From positions 1 through 64,000 of the IMG/VR virus record IMGVR_UViG_3300032286_000437: a stretch of 64,000 nt of DNA. One strand, written 5' to 3'. The stretch is from a virus. Below, piece after piece: positions 6,326-14,781 of this stretch. The position numbers and the translations under genes are program-made. A model generated the notes under the pieces. That model had not been told where the DNA came from. It did not search any database and was given only the letters and a program-made list of their open reading frames with translations. Each line of letters begins with the position of its first letter. Within the stretch, counting starts at the first letter, position 1.

Positions 6326-7084
6326 ATGACTAAAATAGGAATAGTGATACTAGCAACCAATGCTTATTTTGTGTTAGGTATAAGATTTATAAAACAATTT
6401 ATGCACCACTACAAGGGTGAATCAGAAATCAAATTCTACTTTTTTTCTGATGAAGATCCCCACCCCTATCTACCAGATCATATAAATGTGGAATATCATT
6501 ACAATAAACATACAAGTTGGCTAGACGGGACTAATTCAAAATTCACCAATATACTTTCCTTAGAAAATTCTGATAGTGATTATTTGATTTACTTTGATGC
6601 TGATACCAGCGTATCTAAAGATTTTGATACTGATTGGTTTATTGGTGACACAGTTGGATTAGAACATTTTGGAAACAATGGCTGGATGAAAGATTTAAAA
6701 GGATATGATAGAAATCCTCAATCAAAAGCTTATGTTCCTCTTGATACAACTTTATTTCAAATGTACTATCATGGTTGTTTATTTGGTGGAACTAAAAATA
6801 AAATAATTGAAGTCTGTAAAGTTCTTAGAGAAAATCAATTAGAAGATCAAAAAATTCCTTATGAACCTGGGGTTAATGACGAAAGCTATATTAATCAGTA
6901 TTATCATTACAACCCTCCCACACGCACAGTTCTTCTTGATGAATATCTATTTAACGTAAGTGATAAAGGAGCGATAGGTGAAACAAGGGATGTTGAATTA
7001 GATATTTCTTCTTTAAAACAAGAAATGTTAATTAATAAAAACAACTTATACAATTTCCAAGATGGTAAATTAATTTTAATATGA
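6326..7084 (+). CDS. GT6 family glycosyltransferase (ABO/alpha-1,3-Gal type)
   Basis: 252 residues with a GT-A fold. IGIVILATNAY opens the nucleotide-binding half; YLIYFDADTSV carries the metal-binding D-x-D (91-93). The acceptor half has GYDRNPQSKAYVP, YYHGCLFGGT and NDESYINQYY, which match GT6 blood-group-type Gal/GalNAc transferases in order and spacing. GT6 is a vertebrate family with scattered bacterial and phage members, which lack the membrane stem, as here. It would transfer Gal or GalNAc from UDP. It is coupled by ATGA to the next glycosyltransferase gene. Confidence 0.85.
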   Translation: MTKIGIVILATNAYFVLGIRFIKQFMHHYKGESEIKFYFFSDEDPHPYLPDHINVEYHYNKHTSWLDGTNSKFTNILSLENSDSDYLIYFDADTSVSKDFDTDWFIGDTVGLEHFGNNGWMKDLKGYDRNPQSKAYVPLDTTLFQMYYHGCLFGGTKNKIIEVCKVLRENQLEDQKIPYEPGVNDESYINQYYHYNPPTRTVLLDEYLFNVSDKGAIGETRDVELDISSLKQEMLINKNNLYNFQDGKLILI

Positions 7085-8400
7085 TTTCTAGCTATAAATT
7101 AATAGATAATGATACAAGCATAGAATATAAAAATCTATACTCTATAAATGGTATAATTTATTTTCTAACAATAGAAGATATTACGCTACCATCTGTTAAA
7201 AAATTTACAATATCATATGATTGGAAACCAGAAATATTAAAGTTTGATTCTGAAAAAAAACTAGAAGATTATGTACAATCTATAAATAACATTGAAGAAA
7301 TAACTCTTTCTGTATTATCCGATAATTCATGGTATGGAAATGTTGGGCATGGTTTGTTTGATGTTCTTTATCCTATATACCTATCATTACTAAAATTTGG
7401 CTATGTCAATGAACCATTTACTTTTCTATCTCTAGATTGGTCATGGAGAGAAAATATGATGTATTATGTTCTTAAAGATTTTACAAAACAAGATCTTTTA
7501 GAATATCCTAATCTAGACAAAGATAAAATATACCACTTTAAAACACTGGTGGCAGGAACAGATTTAGCAGGCAATAGAGTAGTTAATAAAGAAATGTTTA
7601 TCTATGGTAAAAAATGGGACGGCTTACATCAGTTTAAGAAAAGAATTTTTGAAGTAAACAATATTGAGTTAGATAAACCTTTAAATATAGATCGCCCAAA
7701 AATTATCATAATAAACAACAAGAGATTCGATAATAGAGATAAAGAAATTATTGACATTGTAATTAGTAAATTGGATAATATGTGCGATATAAAATTTGTA
7801 GACTGGTATCATGATTATAAACATTTTGGCAATGAAACTTTTAAAAAACAAATGGAAGATTTTCAAAATGTGGATATTCAAATTACCGCTCCCGGTACGG
7901 CAATGTTGTACGCACCTTTCTTAAAAAGGGGAGCAGTTAATATTAATATTGGTTATATAGAACACACTCAAACAAATGGCGTAAGAGGTAATCTTAAAAT
8001 ATTAGAATCCAAACAAGCCGATCATCTAATTCCAGCATATATGGAACAGCCTATTTGTGCTGGAACATACTACGTAACCTCACTTTATTACGATAGATAC
8101 AAATATAATAACTTAGAAGTTGATCCTTTAATAGAATTAATCAATCAAGCAATTGAAATAATAAAAAATAAACAAATCATTGAAGGAAATGTAAATATAG
8201 ATGGGAGAATCTTTAAAGAGTATTGTAAAAGAGCGTTAGACGGTGAAAAAGTATCTGCCTATTTAACAGAAAGATCATTACAAATTGAATTTTTTGTAAA
8301 TGAACACCCACACGCTTTACCACCAACAACAGATCTTAATTTATTGAGACAAATTAAAGATGAATTTGGATATGATAGACGTTACGAAGTTAAATTCTAA
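7081..8400 (+). CDS. GT61-like glycosyltransferase (DUF563 type)
   Basis: 439 residues. The middle has NVGHGLFDVLYPIYLSL, resembling the conserved N-terminal motif of GT61/DUF563 enzymes, then KIIIINNKRFDNR and a C-terminal ITAPGTAMLYAPFLKRGAVNI, the typical nucleotide-sugar binding end. The GT61 family includes xylosyl- and GlcNAc-transferases acting on glycans or on Ser/Thr (EOGT). It starts inside the preceding GT6 gene, so the two probably build one glycan. Substrate not predictable. Confidence 0.7.
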   Translation: MISSYKLIDNDTSIEYKNLYSINGIIYFLTIEDITLPSVKKFTISYDWKPEILKFDSEKKLEDYVQSINNIEEITLSVLSDNSWYGNVGHGLFDVLYPIYLSLLKFGYVNEPFTFLSLDWSWRENMMYYVLKDFTKQDLLEYPNLDKDKIYHFKTLVAGTDLAGNRVVNKEMFIYGKKWDGLHQFKKRIFEVNNIELDKPLNIDRPKIIIINNKRFDNRDKEIIDIVISKLDNMCDIKFVDWYHDYKHFGNETFKKQMEDFQNVDIQITAPGTAMLYAPFLKRGAVNINIGYIEHTQTNGVRGNLKILESKQADHLIPAYMEQPICAGTYYVTSLYYDRYKYNNLEVDPLIELINQAIEIIKNKQIIEGNVNIDGRIFKEYCKRALDGEKVSAYLTERSLQIEFFVNEHPHALPPTTDLNLLRQIKDEFGYDRRYEVKF

Positions 8401-8636
8401 TAATGACTACTATAGCCAAATAAAAACCAGAGTATCTTGCCCGACAGCAGGGTATAATATGGAAAGCGTAGTGGAATTCATGGTTATGTACTGAAAGATT
8501 TAGGTCTTATATGTTTCTTTGGACTAATCATAAAAATTTTGTAAGATTATTAAAGCGTTTGCAAAAGATAGATATGCGAACAATCTATCCAGTAGCATTT
8601 AAATGTGTGCTTGTTCGTGCGGAAAAAGGTGATATC
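8401..8636 (+). promoter_or_regulatory. 236-base intergenic region with a TATAAT motif
   Basis: A perfect TATAAT lies at 8453-8458 in the context GGGTATAATATGG, resembling those at 3619, 9002 and 10249. The best -35 at the right distance is poor. Downstream is a leader of about 175 bases, AT-rich, with no clear hairpin. Frames crossing it (from 8511) run into the next gene, but the ribosome site near 8627 favours a start at 8637. Confidence 0.45.
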
Positions 8637-8930
8637 ATGGCTCTAGTATATAATGTAACAGCCGGTCCCGTGGTCGATTCTGACGTAAGTGAAAGACGGC
8701 TCACGGTCACTGTTAATGGTAACGATTCTGGAACAACTACATATCCAAGTGAGACAACCGCATTTGGCGAACTAAAGTTCGCTGATAATGACAGCGTTGT
8801 TCTTACCCTAGTAGATGTTGACGATGCTGGAAATGTTAGCTCGCCCGCTGTGGCAGAGTTCGTAGCTACGGACACAATTGCTCCAGTTAGTCCCGGTGAG
8901 TTTGGCGTTACTCTGGTACGAGAAGAGTGA
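8637..8930 (+). CDS. probable virion-associated Ig-like beta protein (97 aa)
   Basis: The start at 8637 follows AAAGGTGATATC. The product is Val/Thr/Asp-rich with an Ig-like or fibronectin-like pattern: RLTVTVNGNDSG, LKFADNDSVVLTLVDVDDAGNVS, EFVATDTIAP. Short single-domain Ig-like proteins of this kind occur in tailed phages and often decorate the virion. Its codon choice is richer in G/C than its neighbours. A terminator follows, so it is its own transcription unit. Confidence 0.65.
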   Translation: MALVYNVTAGPVVDSDVSERRLTVTVNGNDSGTTTYPSETTAFGELKFADNDSVVLTLVDVDDAGNVSSPAVAEFVATDTIAPVSPGEFGVTLVREE

Positions 8931-8957
8931 AATAAGTCAATTTATTGACGCAAATAG

Positions 8958-8985
8958 GGGATAGTCTTAACCGGCTATCCCTTTA
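8958..8985 (+). terminator. rho-independent terminator
   Basis: GGGATAG (8958-8964) pairs with CTATCCC (8975-8981) around a 10-base loop and is followed by TTTATTGTTT. Confidence 0.75.
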
Positions 8986-8996
8986 TTGTTTGATAA

Positions 8997-9008
8997 GTGT
9001 ATATAATA
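8997..9008 (+). promoter_or_regulatory. putative phage promoter -10 motif GTGTATATAATA
   Basis: The same 12-mer as at 4817-4828, again just after a terminator and about 40 bases before a gene for a secreted protein. No convincing -35 is seen. Confidence 0.5.
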
Positions 9009-9045
9009 TTGGTAATTTTCGCAACTGGCACTTAGGGGGTTTGCC

Positions 9046-9810
9046 GTGGAAAAACTAATATTAACACTTTTATGCTTATTTTTAAACACTCAATTGATAG
9101 CTGGAACAATAGATCAGAATATATCGGATTCTAAATACATTGAATATGGTGCCAAACATGAATCTGTAGTAAAAATAGAAGGTAATTATGATGATGAAAC
9201 AAGCACCTACTTTTACGCATCAGCAGTAATAATTAAACCAAGATGGCTTTTAACTGCCGCACATGTAATAAAAGGTAGTAAAAATTGCAGGATTGTAGTT
9301 GGTAAAAAAACAATTCCAATAGATTTTATAGCCCACCATGCTTTATATGAAGAAAATAAATTTGGAAAATACGATATTGGCATATGCCATTTAGAACAAG
9401 ATGCTGATATAGGTTTTTATCCAGAGTTATATTCAGCAGACGATGAAGTTGGTAAAATTTGTAGTGCTGCTGGATATGGTATAACTGGAACATTCCAAAG
9501 CACAGAAAGAAAGGTAGATAATTTAAAAAGGGCTGGATCAAATATTGTTGAGGCAACAGATAGAGATTTATTAATATGCTCCCTAAAAGATGGACCTAGA
9601 ACAAGCTTAGAATTTTTAATATGTCATGGGGATAGTGGTGGTGGGCTATTTATAGATAAAAAATTGGCAGGGATAAATTCTTGTATTCTCACTGAGGACA
9701 AAAAATTAGATTCAAATATCAATGATTGGTCTGGACACACAAGGGTAAGTTTATTTACTGATTGGGTAAAGGAAGCAATGGAGGCCATAGAAAAAAAGGC
9801 TAATCCATGA
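9046..9810 (+). CDS. secreted trypsin-like serine protease
   Basis: 254 residues, GTG start after a strong TTAGGGGGT. A signal peptide (residues 1-20) is followed by a chymotrypsin fold with a complete triad: His73 in LLTAAHVI, Asp110 in KYDIGICHL and Ser197 in CHGDSGGGLF. Six or so Cys could form disulfides. The enzyme should act outside the cytoplasm, cutting host envelope or external proteins. Exported trypsin-like proteases are rare in phages. A second, tail-associated one lies at 27787-29709. The gene ends in ATGA overlap with an HNH gene. Confidence 0.88.
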   Translation: MEKLILTLLCLFLNTQLIAGTIDQNISDSKYIEYGAKHESVVKIEGNYDDETSTYFYASAVIIKPRWLLTAAHVIKGSKNCRIVVGKKTIPIDFIAHHALYEENKFGKYDIGICHLEQDADIGFYPELYSADDEVGKICSAAGYGITGTFQSTERKVDNLKRAGSNIVEATDRDLLICSLKDGPRTSLEFLICHGDSGGGLFIDKKLAGINSCILTEDKKLDSNINDWSGHTRVSLFTDWVKEAMEAIEKKANP

Positions 9811-10133
9811 TTTTTCAGAAATTACTCAAGTTCTTCTTTAAAGATGACGATTATGATGCTAGGTCATATCGCTGGACTACAGTAAGAAAAGAACATTTAG
9901 AAAATCACCCATACTGTGCCGCATGTGGTAGAAATAAGAAACTTGAAGTTCATCATATTAAACCATTTTATCTAAACCCAGAATTAGAATTAGATCCAAG
10001 TAATTTGATAACACTTTGTGATGATCCATGCCACTTTGTCTTTGGGCATTTAATGAATTATAAAAGTTGGAATACTAACGTTGTAAAGGATTGTGAGACA
10101 TATTATGATAAAATCAAAAATAGGCCGCAGTAA
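9807..10133 (+). CDS. HNH endonuclease (108 aa)
   Basis: A compact HNH domain: PYCAACGR (first Cys pair), LEVHHIKPFYL (catalytic His pair), then DPSNLITLCDDPCHFVFGH with the Asn and second metal Cys/His. Free-standing HNH proteins of this size in phages are either homing nucleases or terminase partners. No terminase is nearby here, so a mobile or DNA-processing role is more likely. It starts in an ATGA overlap with the protease gene. Confidence 0.85.
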   Translation: MIFQKLLKFFFKDDDYDARSYRWTTVRKEHLENHPYCAACGRNKKLEVHHIKPFYLNPELELDPSNLITLCDDPCHFVFGHLMNYKSWNTNVVKDCETYYDKIKNRPQ

Positions 10134-10225
10134 ATTTGCTTTCTCTATTATTGTTTTTGATGCTTTTTGTGTGGGCTATATTATAGGATTCTGTTGCACC
10201 TATTTTAGAATTTTGTAGTTTCTTG

Positions 10226-10254
10226 TTGACAAAACGCTTGGGGTAAGGTATCAT
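10226..10254 (+). promoter_or_regulatory. strong sigma70-type promoter
   Basis: Perfect TTGACA (10226-10231), 17-base spacer, TATCAT (10249-10254). It lies 23 bases before the ATG at 10277 and should drive the thyX block. Confidence 0.8.
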
Positions 10255-10276
10255 ATTGTGAAAGGACCACACTTGG

Positions 10277-10591
10277 ATGTTTAAATCACAATGGAATGTT
10301 GACACTAACACAGAAGATATTACAATGCTAGGATTAAAAGAAATAGAACGAAAAAAACAGCTTTCATATTTAGAAAACAAATCCAAAATTAAAACTTTGC
10401 TAACAGATGTTGGCTATGAAAATGTTCTCACCTACATGATCGAAGACCTAGATAGGTATGATATTTTGGGTAATGAGGATTTGTGGGTATTGAGAATGGC
10501 AGAAAGCCTAGAAGATGCGTATAATGTTCTTGTTGGCAAATACAGAGACGAAGACAATATTGATAGCAAGGTAACACCAAATGAGAATTGA
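10277..10591 (+). CDS. hypothetical helical protein (104 aa)
   Basis: Charged, mainly helical protein with KEIERKKQLSYLENKS and IEDLDRYDIL. The ATG at 10277 is only weakly served by AAAGGA about 11 bases upstream; an in-frame ATG at 10325 would give 88 residues. The end overlaps the next start by 11 bases. Not recognised. Confidence 0.65.
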   Translation: MFKSQWNVDTNTEDITMLGLKEIERKKQLSYLENKSKIKTLLTDVGYENVLTYMIEDLDRYDILGNEDLWVLRMAESLEDAYNVLVGKYRDEDNIDSKVTPNEN

Positions 10592-10937
10592 TCAAGCACT
10601 AAATGTTAAAGTTGGAGATCATCTGATTAATACATTTTTCGATGACGTTGTTGTGACCAGCATATACAAAGAAGGTGGAGTTATTGTATTTGGAACAATT
10701 GATACAAGGCTAAGACAGGTCGCTTATTCGTATGATTACGTATATTTAGTAGATATCGGTCCAAATGATATTTCTGATGAAGAGTCTAGTTTTATGAATT
10801 GGGCTAAAGAAAATAGAGAAAGCATAGAAGAACAGATAGAGAACTTGGATTTAATCAAGCAGTCTTATATGCAGGGGTTTGGCATGGGCTTTGCTTATAA
10901 AAAAATAATGTCACATGAGGAGTTAATGCAGAAATGA
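10581..10937 (+). CDS. hypothetical protein (118 aa)
   Basis: The N-terminal half is beta-rich (VKVGDHLIN, VVVTSIYKEGGVIVFG), like a small barrel. The C-terminal half is helical (NWAKENRESIEEQIENLDLIKQ). It overlaps the gene before and is ATGA-coupled to thyX. Not recognised. Confidence 0.65.
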   Translation: MRIDQALNVKVGDHLINTFFDDVVVTSIYKEGGVIVFGTIDTRLRQVAYSYDYVYLVDIGPNDISDEESSFMNWAKENRESIEEQIENLDLIKQSYMQGFGMGFAYKKIMSHEELMQK

Positions 10938-11590
10938 GCTATGTAAAACTAATTAGTATAACTCCTGACGCAGAAAAACTTATGGCATATTGTGCTAGAG
11001 TATCAAATCCAAGCGGACAAAACAATTACAATATAGCAAAACTCTTAAAGTATTGCATCGCTCATGAACATTGGAGTATTTTTGAGCAAGCATTTATGAC
11101 TGTTGAGATTAATACAACAAGGGGTATTGCGGCACAGATTCTTCGCCATCGTAGTTTTACATTTCAAGAATTTAGCCAAAGGTATGCAGATGCTACTCTG
11201 TTATCAGAAGGTATTCCCACCTTTGAATTAAGGCGACAGGATAATAAAAATCGTCAAAATAGTATTGATGATATATCCGATGAAATAAAAACAAAATGGA
11301 ATACTCAAATTCGTGAACACTTTGCAAAATCAAAAGCTATTTATGATGGTATGATCATTGATGGGATAGCTAAAGAATGTGCAAGGTTTGTATTGCCACT
11401 AGCAACTCCAACAAGATTATACGTTAGCGGTTCAATAAGATCATGGATTACATATATAGCATTAAGAGAAAAGCACGGTACTCAAAAAGAACACATTGAT
11501 ATTGCTAAAGGCTGCAAAAATATATTTTGCCAGCAATTACCATTAACTTCTGAAGCTTTGGGAGGGTTTGAAAAAGAATGGTGTATATAA
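10934..11590 (+). CDS. thyX: flavin-dependent thymidylate synthase ThyX
   Basis: 218 residues, the usual length. The family signature RHR...E-x-S-Q-R-Y is present at residues 71-84 (RHRSFTFQEFSQRYAD). The C-terminal helices with IRSWITYIALR also match. ThyX makes dTMP from dUMP using methylene-tetrahydrofolate, FAD and NADPH. With dCMP deaminase, dUTPase and RNR in this window it completes a phage dTTP supply. Confidence 0.95.
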   Translation: MSYVKLISITPDAEKLMAYCARVSNPSGQNNYNIAKLLKYCIAHEHWSIFEQAFMTVEINTTRGIAAQILRHRSFTFQEFSQRYADATLLSEGIPTFELRRQDNKNRQNSIDDISDEIKTKWNTQIREHFAKSKAIYDGMIIDGIAKECARFVLPLATPTRLYVSGSIRSWITYIALREKHGTQKEHIDIAKGCKNIFCQQLPLTSEALGGFEKEWCI

Positions 11591-11631
11591 GAATGTATAC
11601 TATACATATATACATTCTAGGAGACACTATT

Positions 11632-12234
11632 ATGCCAAGGAATAAAAGTCTAAAAATAGGTGATATTATAGGTTATGATAATTTAGAAGTAATAAATACA
11701 AAAACTATAATAGAAGGTAAAACTCAAACAAAACGTGGATGGTCTGAAGTTTATTGTAGACTGTGCGGAAAAAAGAAATGGATGAGAAACAACATCTTAA
11801 AAAGAGAAAGAACCGCAAGTTGCGGATGTATTTCTAGAGATTCTAAAACATGGAAAATAAAAAAAGATAGGAATATGACTTGGCAGTTAGATCAAGGAGA
11901 ATCAGCATTCAATAATTTATATTATCAGTATCTTAAAAGTGCAGAAAAAAGAAATTTATCTTTTGCATTATCAAAAATAGAGTTTAAACAATTTACAAAA
12001 AATCCATGTTATTATTGCGGGAGAGAGCCTCATAGAATAATAAAAGGTCAAGGCAAAACTAGTGGAGATTATGTATATAACGGTTTAGACAGAATCGATA
12101 ATAACGATGGGTACAATTTAGATAATATTGTTAGTTGTTGTTTTGATTGTAATTCTAGCAAGAGAACGTTTTCGCAAAAAGATTTTTTTGCACATGTAAA
12201 ACTAATCTATGATTTACATCATGAAAAAATGTAA
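11632..12234 (+). CDS. HNH homing-type endonuclease (200 aa)
   Basis: Start at 11632, after TAGGAGACACTATT. The N-terminal part has a four-Cys module (CRLCGKK ... SCGC) like the DNA-binding region of other phage HNH proteins, including the one at 52323. The C-terminal HNH has CYYCGRE, then NGLDRIDNNDGYNLDN and CCFDCN. This LDRIDN...Y..DN layout is typical of free-standing homing nucleases. It lies directly after thyX, a frequent target of such elements. Confidence 0.85.
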   Translation: MPRNKSLKIGDIIGYDNLEVINTKTIIEGKTQTKRGWSEVYCRLCGKKKWMRNNILKRERTASCGCISRDSKTWKIKKDRNMTWQLDQGESAFNNLYYQYLKSAEKRNLSFALSKIEFKQFTKNPCYYCGREPHRIIKGQGKTSGDYVYNGLDRIDNNDGYNLDNIVSCCFDCNSSKRTFSQKDFFAHVKLIYDLHHEKM

Positions 12235-12255
12235 CAAAATTTATTTAGGTGAAAA

Positions 12256-12555
12256 ATGATCAAACTTGAAATGTCTGAGAGTGATATTATTAGAGCAGTT
12301 AAAAATCCATCTACATCCCCACTACAGTATTTAAGTGCCAGAATCTTTAAAAGAGATGTGCGGGATATTGACGTTGGACGCGATGGGATCATAATCTGGG
12401 AAGATGATATTGATGACTATTTATCTTATAGATATTGTGAAGAAGATATTCAATCGCTAGAGGAATTCATCTATGAGTGGGAAGAGTTTGTTGATGGGGA
12501 TATAAGTGATTTTGACTTAGAACCCATATCTTTTTGCGTATACCAGAATGGCTAA
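12256..12555 (+). CDS. acidic hypothetical protein (99 aa)
   Basis: Very acidic, especially the second half (WEDDIDDYLSYRYCEEDIQSLEEF). A TTAGGTGAAAA ribosome site precedes the ATG. Acidic small phage proteins sometimes mimic DNA or bind host enzymes, but nothing specific can be read here. Confidence 0.65.
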   Translation: MIKLEMSESDIIRAVKNPSTSPLQYLSARIFKRDVRDIDVGRDGIIIWEDDIDDYLSYRYCEEDIQSLEEFIYEWEEFVDGDISDFDLEPISFCVYQNG

Positions 12556-12560
12556 AAAAA

Positions 12561-12603
12561 TTTCAAGTCTGCCGCTTGACAGTGCCGATACATGGTGTAG
12601 AAT
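12561..12603 (+). promoter_or_regulatory. promoter module, copy 1 (upstream of rIIA)
   Basis: TTTCAAGTCT (12561-12570), then TTGACA (12576-12581), a 16-base spacer and TAGAAT (12598-12603). The same elements with the same spacings recur at 18621-18663. The leader downstream is also similar, with AGCACTTT and AGGA before the start codon. It drives rIIA/rIIB. Confidence 0.85.
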
Positions 12604-12649
12604 CAAAGCACATTCAGTCACTTAGCACTTTTAGGAGATAAAAGCAATT

Positions 12650-14758
12650 ATGAAACTTCACGCTAGTACCAACGTTATTGAGAAGTCTGGCAACTTTGAA
12701 GAGTCGAAGTTCAGCATCGAAGCTTCGTCCAAGGCGTTTTTCATTTTGTCTGACGGTCTTTATTCTAACAAGATTCTCGCGGTTGTTCGTGAGCTTTCTA
12801 CCAACGCATACGATTCGCACGTTGAGGCTGGCAAGGTCAGCGTTCCGTTCGATGTTCATCTGCCCACGCAGCTTGAGCCTACGTTCTTTATTCGTGACTA
12901 CGGCACCAGTATGGATCACGATAGCTGTATGCAACTTTATACAACATATTTCCGTAGTACGCGAAACAATAGTAATGATGCTGTTGGTTGCCTTGGTCTT
13001 GGCAGCAAGGCTCCCTTTGCTTATTCTGATAGTTTTACCGTCGAGGCTTTCCTTGATGGCAAGCGTAGGCTTTATGCTGCCTATAAGAATGAGGATGGTA
13101 GCCCCGTATTCTCTCTAATGGATACTTTTGAAACGTCTGAACCTAATGGTATCAAGGTTTCTATTAGTGTTCAAGATAGTGACGTTAGCCGATTCATTCG
13201 TGAGGCTCATAAGGTTTATGAGTTCTTCAAGGTTCGCCCCAATTTTATTGGCGAATCTATCTCTTACTCAAGCCCCGATAAAGTTATTGAGGGAAATAAC
13301 TGGTACTTCGATGATAATAGTTCTGATAATCTGATCATCATGGGTCAAATTGCATACCCCCTTGATCATTATCAACTTATGAATACTGATCTTGATAAGA
13401 AGACTGTTAACTTCATTGAGAATTCTAGTGGTCTGCGGTTGTTTGTTAAGATTGGCGATGTTGATATTACTCCCAGCCGTGAATCACTGTCTTATAGTAG
13501 GGAGACTAAAACCAACATTGTTAATCTGGCAAGGACCGTTGCTGAAGAAATTGCGGTCAAGATTCAAGAAGAAATTAAGAATCAACCGTCCTTGTTCAAG
13601 GCACGTAAGAAATATGTACAGGTTAGCGATCAATGCCACTCTATCAAGACTGCCGTTGAATCTCTGCACAAATCTCTTACATGGAATGATACCAAGCTTT
13701 TCGATAGCAATGCTGCTGAAAGCGTAACTATCAAGGGTTGCAGTGTCGATATTTTTGAAAAATCTCAGTGGCGTAAAAAGATTGAGGTTAAGAAAAATAC
13801 CGAACACATGTTCTTTGGTACTAATACCAAGTTTGTCATTGATGATCTTAATCGCGGTGGCGTTAGTCGAATTCGCCAAATGATGCGTGACGCTTACGAC
13901 AGTCGCTGTTGCTATTACTATAAGCTTTCTGACGGGGAGACTGTTGATAGTTGCAAGCTGTACGATATCATGGGTGGAGCAACCAAGGAAGATGTTGTGT
14001 TTACATCTAATCTTCCCAAGGTTGAATATAATCGTCAAAGTTCTGGTAGCTCAGATGGTTTGCCCGCAGTTCAAGTTCAAGTCTATAATGAAGAAACGGG
14101 TAAGTTTGAAGTGTGTAACATGAGCGTAAAGTTTGAAAACGCCCACTACTTCATCGAAGCGAAAGATACTATCAAGATCGGCTACTCACATATCGATACT
14201 AGGTATCTAGAGGATGTGCTGAGTTGGGTTCATCAGAACTATAGCGACGTTGTGAGCGATGCTACGTTTTATATCGTCAAGCCCTCAGTGGCTAAGAATC
14301 GTAAACTGGAACAGCGAAGCAACTGGACTAATGGTTGCAATTTGCTTGAGACTGTATTCGCAGATGCCGTTGAAAAGCACCGCGAAGATATCATCACTGT
14401 GAATACTCGTAGTCCGTTGTCTGCTGTTAGGCATGATCGTTGGGTTGATATTCTCAATATGACCAAGACTAACTGCAAAGCAAAACAAATTGCAGCAGAG
14501 TATAATGAATACAAGCAGAGGGTTGACAACATCTCGTCCGACATGTATATTATTCAAGGTATGGCAGACAAGCTGCACAACGTTCAAGCAGTCAATTTTA
14601 GCAACGTGAAGATCAACACTGACAAGTTTTCGAAAGAATTTGATAAGGAAATGAATAAGTATCCCATGCTTAAGTTCGCCGCCAACGTCTGGGGCGAGAC
14701 TGATAAGCAACTTGTGGCCGATTATATCGACTGCATTGAGAACAATAACACACTGTGA
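12650..14758 (+). CDS. rIIA: rIIA-like protein (GHKL ATPase)
   Basis: 702 residues, close to T4 rIIA. The N-terminal GHKL ATP-binding site is intact: RELSTNAYDSH (48-58, with the Glu and Asn of the N box), DYGTSM (83-88) and GLGSKAP (116-122). In T4, rIIA is a membrane-associated early protein needed against the lambda Rex exclusion system. Its biochemical role is not settled. It is followed 23 bases on by rIIB, as in T4. Codon use shows more G/C-ending codons than surrounding genes, suggesting strong expression or a different history. Confidence 0.9.
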   Translation: MKLHASTNVIEKSGNFEESKFSIEASSKAFFILSDGLYSNKILAVVRELSTNAYDSHVEAGKVSVPFDVHLPTQLEPTFFIRDYGTSMDHDSCMQLYTTYFRSTRNNSNDAVGCLGLGSKAPFAYSDSFTVEAFLDGKRRLYAAYKNEDGSPVFSLMDTFETSEPNGIKVSISVQDSDVSRFIREAHKVYEFFKVRPNFIGESISYSSPDKVIEGNNWYFDDNSSDNLIIMGQIAYPLDHYQLMNTDLDKKTVNFIENSSGLRLFVKIGDVDITPSRESLSYSRETKTNIVNLARTVAEEIAVKIQEEIKNQPSLFKARKKYVQVSDQCHSIKTAVESLHKSLTWNDTKLFDSNAAESVTIKGCSVDIFEKSQWRKKIEVKKNTEHMFFGTNTKFVIDDLNRGGVSRIRQMMRDAYDSRCCYYYKLSDGETVDSCKLYDIMGGATKEDVVFTSNLPKVEYNRQSSGSSDGLPAVQVQVYNEETGKFEVCNMSVKFENAHYFIEAKDTIKIGYSHIDTRYLEDVLSWVHQNYSDVVSDATFYIVKPSVAKNRKLEQRSNWTNGCNLLETVFADAVEKHREDIITVNTRSPLSAVRHDRWVDILNMTKTNCKAKQIAAEYNEYKQRVDNISSDMYIIQGMADKLHNVQAVNFSNVKINTDKFSKEFDKEMNKYPMLKFAANVWGETDKQLVADYIDCIENNNTL

Positions 14759-14781
14759 AAGGTCTAAACTAGGAGTAGAAT

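Noticed and set aside
8401-8636. Additional RNA gene or N-terminal extension of the 8637 gene
   Set aside because: No cloverleaf or strong hairpin is found, and the in-frame extension from 8511 lacks a ribosome site and does not resemble the Ig-like protein.
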